Of a stretch of DNA of 64,000 nucleotides, positions 8,309 through 17,548 are shown one piece after another. The stretch's first letter is position 1, and every line of letters begins with the position of its first letter. The stretch is from positions 248,001 to 312,000 of the forward strand of contig JBCCMQ010000001.1 in NCBI GenBank assembly GCA_039026235.1. Direction: 5' to 3'. Below the pieces are notes generated by a model, which did not search any database, was not told where the DNA came from, and saw only the letters and a program-made list of their open reading frames with translations. The position numbers and the translations under genes are program-made. This DNA is from JBCCMQ01 sp039026235. GTDB lineage: Bacteria; Pseudomonadota; Alphaproteobacteria; Rhodobacterales; Rhodobacteraceae.

Positions 8309-9189
8309 TGGCACTGGTTTCTCCGGATAACCGCGGATTGCGCCTTGTGGTGCGCTATGCGGTTCTGATCCTTGTGGCGGTGATGTTCATCTTCCCGCTT
8401 CTATTCATGGCGATGTCTTCACTTAAGCCAGATTTCCAGCTTTTGAGCGATACCAAGAGCTTGCGGGCCTTTCTTCCCGTAGGCGACATCTCGCTTCAGA
8501 ACTATTCCGACGCCTTTGATCGTGCACCCATCGGGGTCTTTGTGGTCAACTCGGTCTTCGTGACAGGGGTGACGGTTCTTCTGACGCTTTTCGTGTGTTC
8601 CCTGGCGGCGTTCTCATTCGTTTTTCTGGATTGGAAGGGCAGGGATGTGATCTTTTCGATACTTCTTGCGACCCTCATCATCCCCTACGAGACCATCTTT
8701 ATTCCGCTTCTTCTCATGGCGTCTCAGTTGCCATGGATCGGGGGTGGCGGCATCGAATTCGGCTGGCTCAACTCGTACCGTGTGCAGATCGTTCCCTTTA
8801 TTGCCGATGGTCTATCGATCTTTCTGTTCGTGCAGTATTTCAAGGACTTGCCGCGCGAACTTATAGAGGCGAGCCGTGTCGAAGGCGCCAGTTGGTGGAC
8901 GATCTACCGCCGGGTGGTGATGCCGCTGTCTGGTCCTGTGATCGCCACGGCCGCGATCCTGAAGTTCCTGTTTATGTACAATCAGTATCTCTGGCCCCTC
9001 ATGGTCGTACAGGCCGAAGAAATCCGCCCGGTCATGGTGGGTCTTGGATATTTCACCGATCAGCTGAACGTGCCCTGGGGGGAGGTGATGGCCTATCTCA
9101 CGATCATCACGGTGCCGGTTCTTGCCTTCTACCTTTCATTGCAACGCGTCTTCATCGCGTCTGTGGCATCGACGGGGGTAAAGGGCTGA
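8308..9189 (+). CDS. Sugar ABC transporter permease, MalG-like (second permease)
   Basis: The 293-residue protein is a MalG-type inner-membrane permease: an N-terminal helix (RYAVLILVAVMFIFPLLFMA), the segment MSSLKP common to this family, and the EAA loop ELIEASRVEGASWWTIYRRVVMP. The start is taken at 8308 because it overlaps the previous stop and puts a short hydrophilic N-terminus before helix 1; an upstream in-frame ATG would lie well inside the previous gene. Its own stop overlaps the next gene by one base. It pairs with the preceding permease. Confidence 0.92.
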   Translation: MALVSPDNRGLRLVVRYAVLILVAVMFIFPLLFMAMSSLKPDFQLLSDTKSLRAFLPVGDISLQNYSDAFDRAPIGVFVVNSVFVTGVTVLLTLFVCSLAAFSFVFLDWKGRDVIFSILLATLIIPYETIFIPLLLMASQLPWIGGGGIEFGWLNSYRVQIVPFIADGLSIFLFVQYFKDLPRELIEASRVEGASWWTIYRRVVMPLSGPVIATAAILKFLFMYNQYLWPLMVVQAEEIRPVMVGLGYFTDQLNVPWGEVMAYLTIITVPVLAFYLSLQRVFIASVASTGVKG

Positions 9190-10157
9190 TGGTTCTGGCG
9201 CTTGATGACAAGTGGATCTGGGATAGCTGGTACGTACGCGACGGTGATCTCTGGCACTGTTACTTCCTGCAGGCCGACAAGAGCATCGGCGATCCCGAGT
9301 TGCGGCATTGGAATGTCAGCTACGGGCATGCCACCAGCCGCGATCTGGTGAACTGGGACCATCTTGGCACCTGTTTCGCGCCCAGCGCCGGCCCCGCGTG
9401 GGACGACTATACAACCTGGACCGGGTCCGTGGTGGGGGGCGATGACGACCGGTGGCATCTTTTTTACACTGGGACCAGCCATGACGGCGACGGCAAGTTC
9501 CAGAAACTTGGTCACGCCGTTTCGGACGACCTTCACAATTGGAGCCGGGTCGGATCGGGGCTTATTCTGGACCGCGATGACCGCTACGAGGAATTCGAAC
9601 CCGGCCGCTGGCACGACCGTGCTTTCCGGGATCCGTGGGTGATGCGCGATCCCGAAGGCGGTTGGCTGATGTATTTCACGGCGCGGAACGCGTCAGTGGA
9701 CGCAAGCTTCAACGCGGGCGCCATCGGATGTGCGACCTCGGATGACCTTTACGGCTGGACGCTGCAGGATCCGGTCTACACCGGGGGCTTTGGTGAGCTT
9801 GAAGTTCCGCAAGTCTTTGAATGGGGCGGGACGTGGTACTGTCTTTTCTGTACCGGCCATCGCTTCTGGTCCGACGAGGCAAGGGCATTGATCGGAGAGC
9901 CTTCGCGCACCGGGTCACATTACTTGATCGGGGAAAGCCCGCGTGGACCCTGGCGTCTGGCGCCGGGGCCGATGCTGGATGGCAGCGCCCCGGGCAAACG
10001 CTATGCCGCCCGCATCGTCGAGGCGGATGGAGCGATGCAGCTGTTGGGGTTCCTGATGACCGATCCTGAAACCGGGGCCTTCCCCGGTGTGATCGCTAAC
10101 CCCGAACTCGTTGAACGCACACCGGACGGGCGGCTTGCGCTAGCGCCCGGGCACTGA
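9189..10157 (+). CDS. Clan GH-J glycoside hydrolase (GH32/GH68-like), predicted cytoplasmic beta-fructosidase
   Basis: A 322-residue five-bladed beta-propeller enzyme. The four clan GH-J signatures can be placed: WIWDSWY (candidate nucleophile Asp, near residue 11), YTTWTGSVV (the WSGS-like motif), FRDPWVM (RDP, transition-state Asp) and GELEVPQVF (candidate acid/base Glu in the ECP/ERP position). YGHATSRDLVNWDHL is also typical. There is no signal peptide, so it acts on sugar already imported by the transporter. It is translationally coupled to the permease before it. The motifs are intermediate between GH32 (WMNDPNG) and GH68 (VWDSWP), so the exact family and substrate are open; a sucrose- or fructan-derived fructoside is the best guess. 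Confidence 0.75.
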   Translation: MVLALDDKWIWDSWYVRDGDLWHCYFLQADKSIGDPELRHWNVSYGHATSRDLVNWDHLGTCFAPSAGPAWDDYTTWTGSVVGGDDDRWHLFYTGTSHDGDGKFQKLGHAVSDDLHNWSRVGSGLILDRDDRYEEFEPGRWHDRAFRDPWVMRDPEGGWLMYFTARNASVDASFNAGAIGCATSDDLYGWTLQDPVYTGGFGELEVPQVFEWGGTWYCLFCTGHRFWSDEARALIGEPSRTGSHYLIGESPRGPWRLAPGPMLDGSAPGKRYAARIVEADGAMQLLGFLMTDPETGAFPGVIANPELVERTPDGRLALAPGH

Positions 10158-10174
10158 ATTGGGAGGACCGAGAC

Positions 10175-11263
10175 ATGGCTGACGTCGTGCTAAAAGGCAT
10201 CAAGAAAAGCTACGGCTCCGTCGACGTGATCAAGGGCGTCGACATTGAGATTAAGGACGGTGAGTTCGTCGTCTTCGTCGGCCCATCAGGCTGCGGCAAG
10301 TCCACTTTGCTGCGCATGATTGCGGGCGTAGAGGACATCACGAGCGGGACCCTTGAGATCGGGGATGCCGTGGTAAATGAAATTCCCGCCTCGCAGCGCG
10401 GTATCGCGATGGTCTTCCAGTCCTACGCCATCTTCCCGCATATGACGGTCCGCGAGAATGTGGCCTTTGGCCTGACCATCGCCGGTGCATCGAAAGCGCA
10501 GAAGGAAGAAAAGGTCGCCGAAGCGGCGCGCATACTTCAGATGGAACATCTTCTTGACCGCCGCCCAAGCCAGCTTTCCGGTGGCCAGCGGCAGCGGGTG
10601 GCGATTGGCCGGGCCATTGTCCGCCAGCCTGAGGTTTTCCTTTTCGACGAACCGCTGTCCAACCTTGATGCCGCCCTGCGCCTGGACATGCGTATCGAGA
10701 TCGGCAAACTGCATAAATCTCTTGGTGCGACGATGGTTTACGTGACCCACGATCAGGTCGAAGCGATGACACTGGCCGATAAGATCGTGGTGCTGAAAGA
10801 CGGCTATGTCCAGCAGGTCGGCGCACCGATGGAGCTGTACCACCGGCCGGAGAACCTTTTTGTAGCCGGGTTCATCGGCGCGCCTTCGATGAATTTCCTG
10901 GACGTGGACGTGCTTGGCCGTCACAGCGACCGCGCCAAGATCCGCTCAGACCTCGTGGCCGAATTTGGCGCCCCTGCGTGGCGCGAGGACATCCCGTCAA
11001 CAGGGCCCGCAACATTGGGCATCCGTCCGCAGGATCTGCGGCCCATCGAAACCGGCGGCATTTTGTCGGGCCATGTCACGCTGGCTGAACGCCTGGGGAT
11101 CGAGACCGTTGTCGACGTCGCCCTCAAAGACGGCACGCGTGTGCTTTGCTCGTTGGCCGAGGATCGGGTATTCGAACCTGGGCAAGCCATCAGCCTCGAT
11201 TTCGACCACGACCGGGCCCATCTTTTCGCACGCGAAGATGGCCGTGCCCAGACCGCCGCGTAA
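10175..11263 (+). CDS. Sugar ABC transporter ATP-binding protein, MalK/UgpC family
   Basis: The 362-residue ATPase carries Walker A GPSGCGKST, a Q-loop (MVFQSYAIFPHMTV), the signature LSGGQRQRVAIGRA, Walker B VFLFDEPLSNLDA and the switch His in THDQVEA. The C-terminal part has the OB-fold/TOBE regulatory region of MalK-type proteins (GIRPQDLRPIE). It energises the two CUT1 permeases from the cytoplasmic face. GGGAGG precedes the ATG. It lies after the glycosidase in the same operon, 17 bases on. Confidence 0.94.
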   Translation: MADVVLKGIKKSYGSVDVIKGVDIEIKDGEFVVFVGPSGCGKSTLLRMIAGVEDITSGTLEIGDAVVNEIPASQRGIAMVFQSYAIFPHMTVRENVAFGLTIAGASKAQKEEKVAEAARILQMEHLLDRRPSQLSGGQRQRVAIGRAIVRQPEVFLFDEPLSNLDAALRLDMRIEIGKLHKSLGATMVYVTHDQVEAMTLADKIVVLKDGYVQQVGAPMELYHRPENLFVAGFIGAPSMNFLDVDVLGRHSDRAKIRSDLVAEFGAPAWREDIPSTGPATLGIRPQDLRPIETGGILSGHVTLAERLGIETVVDVALKDGTRVLCSLAEDRVFEPGQAISLDFDHDRAHLFAREDGRAQTAA

Positions 11264-11266
11264 TCT

Positions 11267-12298
11267 ATGAAGCCGATCCTGATCCTCGACAATCACTTTC
11301 GAAAAAGGGAAGAGCTCTTCCGCGACGCGGTCTACGAAGAGCTTTGCGCTCGCTGCGAAATCCATGGCGGCCGCAACGCGCCGATGCCACGCGACGAGAT
11401 TTCCGAGGTGCTGCCCGAGGCTGCATTTTACGTGGCTTCGCGCCCGCAGTTGACGGCTGAAGAGTTGGCCGGTGCCCAAGGCCTCAAAGCCACGATCGAG
11501 GTCTCCGGCGCCTTCCGTGACGGCCTTGACTACGCAGCCTTGTTCGATCGCGGGGTCGAGGTCTTGTCCTGTTCGCCCGGCTTTCGCAATTCCGTGGCAG
11601 AGATGGTTCTGGCCATGATGCTTTCCGCGGGTCGCGGCCTTGTTGAGGAACACGAAGCTTTTCGCACAGGCACCGAACGTTGGCTGGACGACCGCGATGC
11701 AACTGATTTTTCGCTGTACCGTCAGTGCATTGGGTTCATAGGTTACGGTCAGATCTCGCGCGAGACCCATCGCCTGATCGCGCCCTTCAACCCCCGGGTC
11801 ATGGCCTATGACCCCTATGCCACTGATGCCGGTCCCGACGTTGAATTGACGGATCTGGGAACGCTGGTCGCGACCTGTCGTGTGGTGATCGTGGCTGCCG
11901 TGCCGTCAGAGAGTACGCGTGAATTGCTCAGCGACGCGCTGATTGCCAAACTGCAACCCGCCGCGCTTGTGGTTGTGATCAGCCGGGCCTGGTGCGCCGA
12001 CTTCCCCGCCTTGATCCGGGCAGCCAATGCCGGGCGCATTCAGGTCGCTACGGATGTTTTCCCGGACGAGCCACTTCCGGCGCATGATCCCCTCAGACAA
12101 AGCCGAAATGTCATCCTGTCGCCCCATCGCGCGGCCGCCGTTCCCGGCGGGCGCCATCTGATCGGCGACATGATTCTGCACGATGTCTCCGCAATTCTGA
12201 ACGGCTCACCCGAACGCCAGCTTAAGCGCGCTGACCCGGCAATGGTCGCAGGCCTTGTCTCCGCGCAGCTTCAGATGAAGGCGATGCCCAACACGTGA
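11267..12298 (+). CDS. D-isomer-specific 2-hydroxyacid dehydrogenase
   Basis: The 343-residue protein has the NAD-binding Rossmann segment IGFIGYGQISRETHRLI (GxGxxx variant, residues about 148-165) and the three catalytic residues of the family: Arg in VVISRAWCADF, Glu in FPDEPLP and His in LSPHRAAAVPGG. Such enzymes reduce 2-keto acids to D-2-hydroxyacids, or the reverse. It starts 3 bases after the ATPase stop and ends the operon, so it probably acts on a catabolite of the imported sugar. The Gly of the usual ARG motif is replaced by Trp here (SRAW), so the substrate pocket may differ. Confidence 0.85.
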   Translation: MKPILILDNHFRKREELFRDAVYEELCARCEIHGGRNAPMPRDEISEVLPEAAFYVASRPQLTAEELAGAQGLKATIEVSGAFRDGLDYAALFDRGVEVLSCSPGFRNSVAEMVLAMMLSAGRGLVEEHEAFRTGTERWLDDRDATDFSLYRQCIGFIGYGQISRETHRLIAPFNPRVMAYDPYATDAGPDVELTDLGTLVATCRVVIVAAVPSESTRELLSDALIAKLQPAALVVVISRAWCADFPALIRAANAGRIQVATDVFPDEPLPAHDPLRQSRNVILSPHRAAAVPGGRHLIGDMILHDVSAILNGSPERQLKRADPAMVAGLVSAQLQMKAMPNT

Positions 12299-12545
12299 TC
12301 TGGTTTGCCCATGCTGTCTTCGGCTTTGCGTCTTAGGGTAACGTTGCCCGAGGAGACTTACTGTCCGTTTTGTGGACCGCACAGCCGTTTTAGATGCCGC
12401 TTGGCCGGGCGCTGTTGACCACTCTCGGCGGTCTTCACGAAACAGGGACACGCAGGTCTGCCTTGGCAGTCGAAGCACGATTTGAAGCTTGGCCCCGTTC
12501 AGCAGAGCTGGGGCCCGTATCAATATTTTACCAGCGCACGATCGG

Positions 12546-13439
12546 CTAGACACCTGTCGGCATTGCCGTCTGGCGCAATCCTTCCCTGAGTTTGCTCGCA
12601 ATCTCTTGCGCAATGTCTTGTGGCGCCTTGGGAGACACGATCAGCGAACGTTTGATGGCCGGCAGATCGGGCAGGTTGCGCGATGGTTCCGCAATCTGCA
12701 TCCCCTGCTGAATGGCCCGGGCTGGCAAAACCCCGATGGCAAGCCCCGCCCGGATAGCGCAACGCAGGTTTGAAAAGCTGCTGCTCTGAAATTTGACTGT
12801 GTAGTCGCGCCCGTGTCTCTCCAGTGCATTGAATGGCAGTCTGCTCCACCAGCATCCTCGGTTCAGAATGGCCAATGGTACGGGCGCATCTGGGTCGTGG
12901 TGAAAACCCGCGCCTTCGACCCAATAGGTCGCTTCGCTTTCCAGCACAGTGTCCGCGTCAAGCGCCGGCCCGGTCACAACGGCAAGGTCCAGCTTGCCGG
13001 ACTCGACGGCTGTGGCAAAACCGGACGAGCAGCCGGATGTCACCGTCAGATCGACCTCGGGATAGATCCGGCTGAATTCGGCAAGGACGGTTTCAAAGAT
13101 CATGTCGTCATAATGATCCGGGATGCCCACTCTGATCTGGCCGCGGAGCGGATGGTCGAACATCGCACCAAGCCGTGCAATTTCGCCCAAGATGCCATGC
13201 GCAACGGGCAGCATCTTCTGGCCCTCTGCTGTCAAAGACATGCCCCTGCTGTGCCGATCGAAAAGCCGGACGCCCAGGCCGTCCTCCATTTTGCGCAAAT
13301 GAACGCTCAACGCAGATTGGGTGCGTCCCAGCGTGTCCGCTGCGACCGTCAGATGTCGATGCTCGGCAATCGCCACAAAGCTGCGCAGCATGTCTGTGTT
13401 AAAGGCTGATCGTTCGTATTTCGTCATGATGTTATTCAT
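12546..13439 (-). CDS. LysR-family transcriptional regulator
   Basis: A full-length LysR protein of 297 residues. The N-terminal winged helix includes MLRSFVAIAEHRHLTVAADTL and RTQSALSVHLRKMEDGLGVRLFDR, followed by a linker helix and effector domain (GQIRVGIPDHYDD, VESGKLDLAVVTG, AGLAIGVLPARAIQ). It is transcribed divergently from the TauE/SafE gene across about 65 bases, so it probably controls that gene and the methyltransferase behind it. The intergenic strip is AT-rich relative to its flanks. The effector is unknown. Confidence 0.9.
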   Translation of the reverse strand: MNNIMTKYERSAFNTDMLRSFVAIAEHRHLTVAADTLGRTQSALSVHLRKMEDGLGVRLFDRHSRGMSLTAEGQKMLPVAHGILGEIARLGAMFDHPLRGQIRVGIPDHYDDMIFETVLAEFSRIYPEVDLTVTSGCSSGFATAVESGKLDLAVVTGPALDADTVLESEATYWVEGAGFHHDPDAPVPLAILNRGCWWSRLPFNALERHGRDYTVKFQSSSFSNLRCAIRAGLAIGVLPARAIQQGMQIAEPSRNLPDLPAIKRSLIVSPKAPQDIAQEIASKLREGLRQTAMPTGV

Positions 13440-13504
13440 TACATTTCATTTTATTCATGATCAATCCGCGCGTACTCCTTCCCGGCAGAAGAAGGAGTTT
13501 CCGC

Positions 13505-14269
13505 GTGGCGATACCGGACGTGCTTTTGTTGTTGGGCGTTGGGCTGATCGGCGGCCTCTGGAATGCCGTCGCCGGCGGCGCGACGCTGTTCACCTTTCCC
13601 GCCCTGATGATTGTCGGGTTGCCGCCCATGGTGGCCAACGCTACGAATTTCCTGGGCTTGCTGCCGTCCAATGCTGCAGCGCTTTTTGCCTATAAGGACG
13701 AGCTTCGCGAGATTGGCCGGGCACTATTGCCCATGGTGATCGTGTCGGGCGCTGGGGCCGTAATTGGCTCTCTGCTGCTCGTCTGGTCTGATGCAGAAAC
13801 TTTTCTTGTCCTCGTTCCTTTTCTGATCCTAACCGCAGTGCTGCTTTTTGCCTTTGGCGAAAGGGCGCGGGGCGCGCTGGTGCACTTCGCGGGCGCGGCC
13901 CAGACTTATTGGGCGGTGGCAGTACTCCTTTTCCTGGCATCAATTTACGGCGGCTATTTCGGTGCGGGGCTGGGCATCATCCTTTTGGCCGTCGCACAGC
14001 TCTCGGGCTACAGCAACTTTCATCGGGCAAACGCTATCAAAAACCTGTTGGCGACAAGCTTTACGGCGATCAGCATCTCAGTTTTTGGCCTTGGCGGGTT
14101 GATCGATTGGACTGCGGGGCTGATCATGATCTTCGGCAGCACGCTGGGCGGCTATTTGGGCGGTCGCCTTGCAAAAAGGGTCAATCAGGATCTCTTACGC
14201 GCGGCCGTCACCTTGTTTGGCCTTGTACTGGCCGCCACCTATTTCTGGACGGTTTTCATCTCGTCGTGA
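13505..14269 (+). CDS. TauE/SafE-family membrane exporter
   Basis: An eight-helix membrane protein of the sulfite exporter TauE/SafE family: the first repeat contains GGLWNAVAGGATLFTFPALM and NATNFLGLLPSN, the second YGGYFGAGLGIILLAV and HRANAIKNLLAT. Family members move small organic or inorganic sulfur anions or related acids across the inner membrane. GTG 13505 is chosen because GAAGGAG lies 8 bases before it; an ATG 48 bases upstream lacks such a site. It is divergent from a LysR gene and is followed by a sulfur-methyltransferase gene, which fits a sulfur or thiol theme. Confidence 0.85.
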   Translation: MAIPDVLLLLGVGLIGGLWNAVAGGATLFTFPALMIVGLPPMVANATNFLGLLPSNAAALFAYKDELREIGRALLPMVIVSGAGAVIGSLLLVWSDAETFLVLVPFLILTAVLLFAFGERARGALVHFAGAAQTYWAVAVLLFLASIYGGYFGAGLGIILLAVAQLSGYSNFHRANAIKNLLATSFTAISISVFGLGGLIDWTAGLIMIFGSTLGGYLGGRLAKRVNQDLLRAAVTLFGLVLAATYFWTVFISS

Positions 14270-14319
14270 GGGGTGAGGCCATCCGGTCTCGTCGCTTCGA
14301 CCGGCACATGGAGGCAGAA

Positions 14320-14964
14320 ATGAAGGAAGAGTTTTGGCAGGAACGCTGGGCTTCGGGCCGAATGGCATTTCACGAAGACGCACCGAATAGGTTTCTGCGT
14401 ACTCACTTCTCAGTCCTGGACGTGGCGCCACAATCACATGTCTTTGTTCCCCTGTGCGGCAAGAGCACGGATTTGGACTGGATCCTCGATCAGGGGCACC
14501 GTGTGACCGGCATCGAATTTAACGGCGCGGCGGTTGACGCGGTTTTTGCACGAAGAGCGCTCATTCCTCAGATCACGCGGGTTTCTGACCTGCGCCGCCT
14601 GTCCGCTGGTCGCCTGACGCTTTGGCAGGGGGACTTCTTTGCGCTGAACGAGATTGATCTGGGCCCGGTTGACGCTGTCTATGACCGTGCAGCATTGGTT
14701 GCTTTGCCGCAAAACTTAAGAGAGGCTTATGCAACTCGCCTGCCTGCGCTGACTGGCACGGCTCAGCAGCTTGTTGTCAGTTACTCCTATGATCAGAGTC
14801 AGACCGACGGTCCGCCGTTTTCGGTTCCCGAAGCCGAAATCAGGCGGTTTTACGCTGACCACTTCAACGTGGATCTTCTGGCTAGTGAAGACATCACCGG
14901 GCCGTTGGCCACGCGTTGCGCGGGGAAAGAGCAGGTTTGGAAGCTGGCGCCGTTGCGGTACTAA
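14320..14964 (+). CDS. tpm: Thiopurine S-methyltransferase (TPMT) family protein
   Basis: A 214-residue SAM-dependent methyltransferase of the bacterial TPMT family: EEFWQERWASGRMAFHE at the N-terminus (family hallmark W..RW..G...FH), VFVPLCGKSTDLDWILDQGH as the SAM-binding strand-loop, and VDAVYDRAALVALP. Bacterial TPMTs methylate thiols and also selenium or tellurium oxyanions. ATG 14320 is preferred because GGAGG ends 5 bases upstream; an ATG at 14308 is possible. It lies 50 bases after the TauE/SafE gene, probably in one transcript. Confidence 0.88.
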   Translation: MKEEFWQERWASGRMAFHEDAPNRFLRTHFSVLDVAPQSHVFVPLCGKSTDLDWILDQGHRVTGIEFNGAAVDAVFARRALIPQITRVSDLRRLSAGRLTLWQGDFFALNEIDLGPVDAVYDRAALVALPQNLREAYATRLPALTGTAQQLVVSYSYDQSQTDGPPFSVPEAEIRRFYADHFNVDLLASEDITGPLATRCAGKEQVWKLAPLRY

Positions 14965-15155
14965 GGTGTTGCAATGATATCACCGCAACATGCACGCGAC
15001 GATACACGTGATCTGATCAATGTGGATGCGATTGCGCGGCCAAGTCCGTGCGATTGCACCGCATAGCGCAAGGGGCCGCCATAGAACGGTCCATGGCGAC
15101 CTATTGGTGTCTTGCGCCCAAGCAGGCTAACGGATGCGCCCTTTGGCAGGCTTTG

Positions 15156-16082
15156 TCAGATCGAATTGACCATCTCTTCCGAGACCTGCCACAGCCGTTC
15201 GGCCGATGCCGGATCAATCGCGTAGGGTCGCACCTTACTGAAGTCCTCGGTGTCCGCCTCGATCGGCGCGATCTGAACGTCCGCAAGATATGCGCCACCT
15301 TGGCCCGAAAGCTCTGGGGCTGTCGCTGCATAGACTTGGGTCGCTGCACCCTGCGGCACGGTCTTTATTGGGATCGCACCTGACTCAATCCCGCCGGCGA
15401 ACATCTCCATATCCTCCTCGGTCATATGGCGGGCCAGCTCGGTCTGGATCACACCGGGGTGCACGGCAAAGGCCTCGGCCCCTTTATCGGCCAGTCGCTT
15501 GTTCAGTTCGACCGCAAAAAGCGCGTTGGCCGTCTTTGACTGACCGTAGGCGGCCCATTTGTCGTAGTCTTTCGACTTGAAGCCGATGTCATCGAACATG
15601 ACCGGCGCAAATTAGTGGGCCGAAGACGACAGCGCGACAACCCGGCTGCCTTCGCCGAGTGCGGGCATCATAAGCGTTGTCATAAGGAAATGACCGAGAT
15701 GGTTGGACCCGAATTAGAGCTCAAACCCGTCGGTGGTTTCCATGTAGGGGCTGGCCATGACCCCGGCGTTGTTGATCAGGATGTCGAGTTTGTCATCCTT
15801 TTCGAGCATGCGTTCCGCAAACGCGCGGATCGAGGCGAACGACCCGAGTTCCAGTTCCTCAACGCTCACGTTGCCGTCAATTTCTTCCGCGACCGCCTGT
15901 GCCTTGTCCATATTACGACCGGTAATGACGACGTGGGCGCCCTTGGCCGCCATGGATCGAGCGGATTCCTGTCCAAGGCCGCTGGTGCCGCCGGTTATGA
16001 CGACCGTCTTGCCGGTCAGATCGATGCCCTGAAGCACTTCGTCGGTTGTGGTGTCTTTGCTGAATGCGGTTCGATCGGTCAT
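15156..16082 (-). pseudogene. Short-chain dehydrogenase interrupted by two in-frame TAA codons
   Basis: One continuous minus-strand frame encodes an SDR of the retinol-dehydrogenase-like type: TVVITGGTSGLGQESAR (cofactor site), LDILINNAGVMA, FGSNHLGHF, RVVALSSSAH, and catalytic YGQSKTANALFAVEL. It is broken by TAA at 15716-15714 (before FGSNHLGHF, where relatives usually have Gln, CAA) and TAA at 15614-15612 (after SSAH). No frameshift is needed. The start is ATG 16082, and divergent TetR-type palindromes lie just upstream. Unless the stops are read through, only a cofactor-domain fragment is made. Confidence 0.8.
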
Positions 16083-16111
16083 TCTGGGGGTCTCCATGGT
16101 TTGGATCGTTA

Positions 16112-16152
16112 AGACAAAAAATGTCATTTTGTCTAAATTGACATTGGATGTC
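16112..16152. promoter_or_regulatory. Palindromic operators between the SDR pseudogene and tetR
   Basis: Inverted repeats fill the 81-base gap between the divergent genes. One is AGACAAAA (16112-16119) with its complement at 16127-16134, spacer 7. Another is GACAT-TGG-ATGTC (16140-16152). Both carry GACA/TGTC cores. The position suggests operators for the adjacent TetR protein controlling both directions. Confidence 0.55.
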
Positions 16153-16163
16153 TGATTGTCAAT

Positions 16164-16742
16164 ATGTCAGCCATGGAAAATCGCGAACGCAACATCCTGG
16201 ATGCCGCCACGCAGGTGTTTCTGCGCTACGGTGTGAAACGCGCCAGCATGGGTGACATCGCCGCCGAAGCAGGGGTTTCGCGGCAGACGCTCTATAATTC
16301 TTACAGCAACAAGGATGATGTGCTGCGCGGGTCCATTCGCATGTTTGGACAGGATGCAATCGCCGCGATCGAGGCAGGACTTCCCAAACTGCCGACCGTT
16401 TCGGGAAAAATCGACCTGGTCTTGCAAGAGATGGTCGTCAAACCGTTCCTGTTCCTGCATTCGTCGCCCAATGCGCAGGATCTGATCGAAGGTTACAACG
16501 CAGCCGGCCGCAGCGAGATGGAGGCCAATTACATTGCCTTCCAGACCGTTTTTCTCGAAATATTTGAACCGTTTAACGGAGTATTGAAGCGTCGCGGGCT
16601 TACGCCGGATTTGCTGGCCGAGCTGCTTCGGCGCAGCGCATCGGCCGCGAAGTATCAGGCAAAGGACGAAGCCCAACTGCTGAAGTTGGTGGCGGGATTG
16701 CGGTCACTTGCCGTTGCGGCCATCGGCCGGGCTGACCCTTAG
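16164..16742 (+). CDS. TetR/AcrR-family transcriptional regulator
   Basis: The 192-residue protein starts with a TetR DNA-binding domain: ILDAATQVFLRYGVKRASMGDIAAEAGVSRQTLYNSYSNKDDV (residues 11-53, quoted here in outline), with the helix-turn-helix AAEAGVSRQTLYNSYSNK. The rest is a divergent ligand-binding domain. It is divergent from an SDR gene now carrying two stop codons, which it presumably once repressed. ATG 16173 (MENRERN) is an alternative start. Confidence 0.88.
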   Translation: MSAMENRERNILDAATQVFLRYGVKRASMGDIAAEAGVSRQTLYNSYSNKDDVLRGSIRMFGQDAIAAIEAGLPKLPTVSGKIDLVLQEMVVKPFLFLHSSPNAQDLIEGYNAAGRSEMEANYIAFQTVFLEIFEPFNGVLKRRGLTPDLLAELLRRSASAAKYQAKDEAQLLKLVAGLRSLAVAAIGRADP

Positions 16743-16772
16743 GCGCAGCCGACGATCACGTCCAACGGGCCG

Positions 16773-17393
16773 CTAGGGGCGAGATCGCTCGGTCTGGCTG
16801 TCGCATCCCTTTTTTTTGACCGACTTGGTCCCACACATGACAAATACCGTTTTTAGGATTAGCCGCAGGTCAGTGGACAGACGAAGGTCATCAAAATAAG
16901 CGCGGGCGGAAAAGGAAACCGTATTGCACGCGCTGACCTGCCAGGGGCCGGTCATTCCCGGCCACATCTTGCCGTACAAGGTGCCCGGATGAAGCGCCTG
17001 TTGCTCTGGCAACATGGGCCGCGGCCCGACAACGCTCATCTCTCCGGTAAGGACGTTCCAGAACTGGGGCAGCTCATCAAGTGACGTGCGCCGCAGGAAC
17101 CGGCCCAGCCGTGTGGTGCACGGATTGTATGAGAGTTTTTGGTAGATGTCCCATTCCCATTGCGCGCTGGGGTTCGCTGCCAGATGGACGTCTAATTTCT
17201 CTTCGGCTCCGGGGACCATTGTGCGCAGCGTGCACATGGTGAACGCACGCCCGACGCGCCTCTGGCAATAGAAGCTCTGACCGACGTCGAACCGGACAAG
17301 GATGGCCACCAGCGCCACAATGGGCAGCACCATTGGCGCGACAGCGAGCACGAAGAGGATATCGAAGGCGCGCTTGCAAAAGTAGGTACCCAT
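16773..17393 (-). CDS. Exopolysaccharide sugar transferase (ExoY/WcaJ-type initiating enzyme)
   Basis: A 206-residue bacterial sugar transferase. It has an N-terminal membrane helix (RAFDILFVLAVAPMVLPIVALVAILV), then FYCQRRVGRAFTMCTLRTMVPGAE, then the catalytic block RRTSLDELPQFWNVLTGEMSVVGPRPMLPEQ. These enzymes move a sugar-1-phosphate from a nucleotide sugar to undecaprenyl phosphate, the first step of exopolysaccharide synthesis. Other EPS genes are not seen nearby, but the adjacent VPLPA-tailed protein is the kind often found with EPS loci. The usual N-terminal start may lie slightly upstream. Confidence 0.85.
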   Translation of the reverse strand: MGTYFCKRAFDILFVLAVAPMVLPIVALVAILVRFDVGQSFYCQRRVGRAFTMCTLRTMVPGAEEKLDVHLAANPSAQWEWDIYQKLSYNPCTTRLGRFLRRTSLDELPQFWNVLTGEMSVVGPRPMLPEQQALHPGTLYGKMWPGMTGPWQVSACNTVSFSARAYFDDLRLSTDLRLILKTVFVMCGTKSVKKKGCDSQTERSRP

Positions 17394-17548
17394 GGCCGCA
17401 GGTTGGATCGCCGCGCCGGCAATGGACGCACGGGCCCGGTGAGCGCAACTGCGACCGGCGCCGTGGCCGAATGATATTCGGTCGTTCCGAAAAGACGGGT
17501 CATCGCTGCGCTCACTTCCTTGGATACAAAACTGACAAAACGGCAGTG

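Noticed and set aside
824..16082. Possible stop-codon reassignment, given several in-frame TAG/TAA codons
   Set aside because: Intact genes throughout the window end normally in TAA, TAG and TGA, and the affected genes also carry frameshifts or deletions, so ordinary gene decay explains it.
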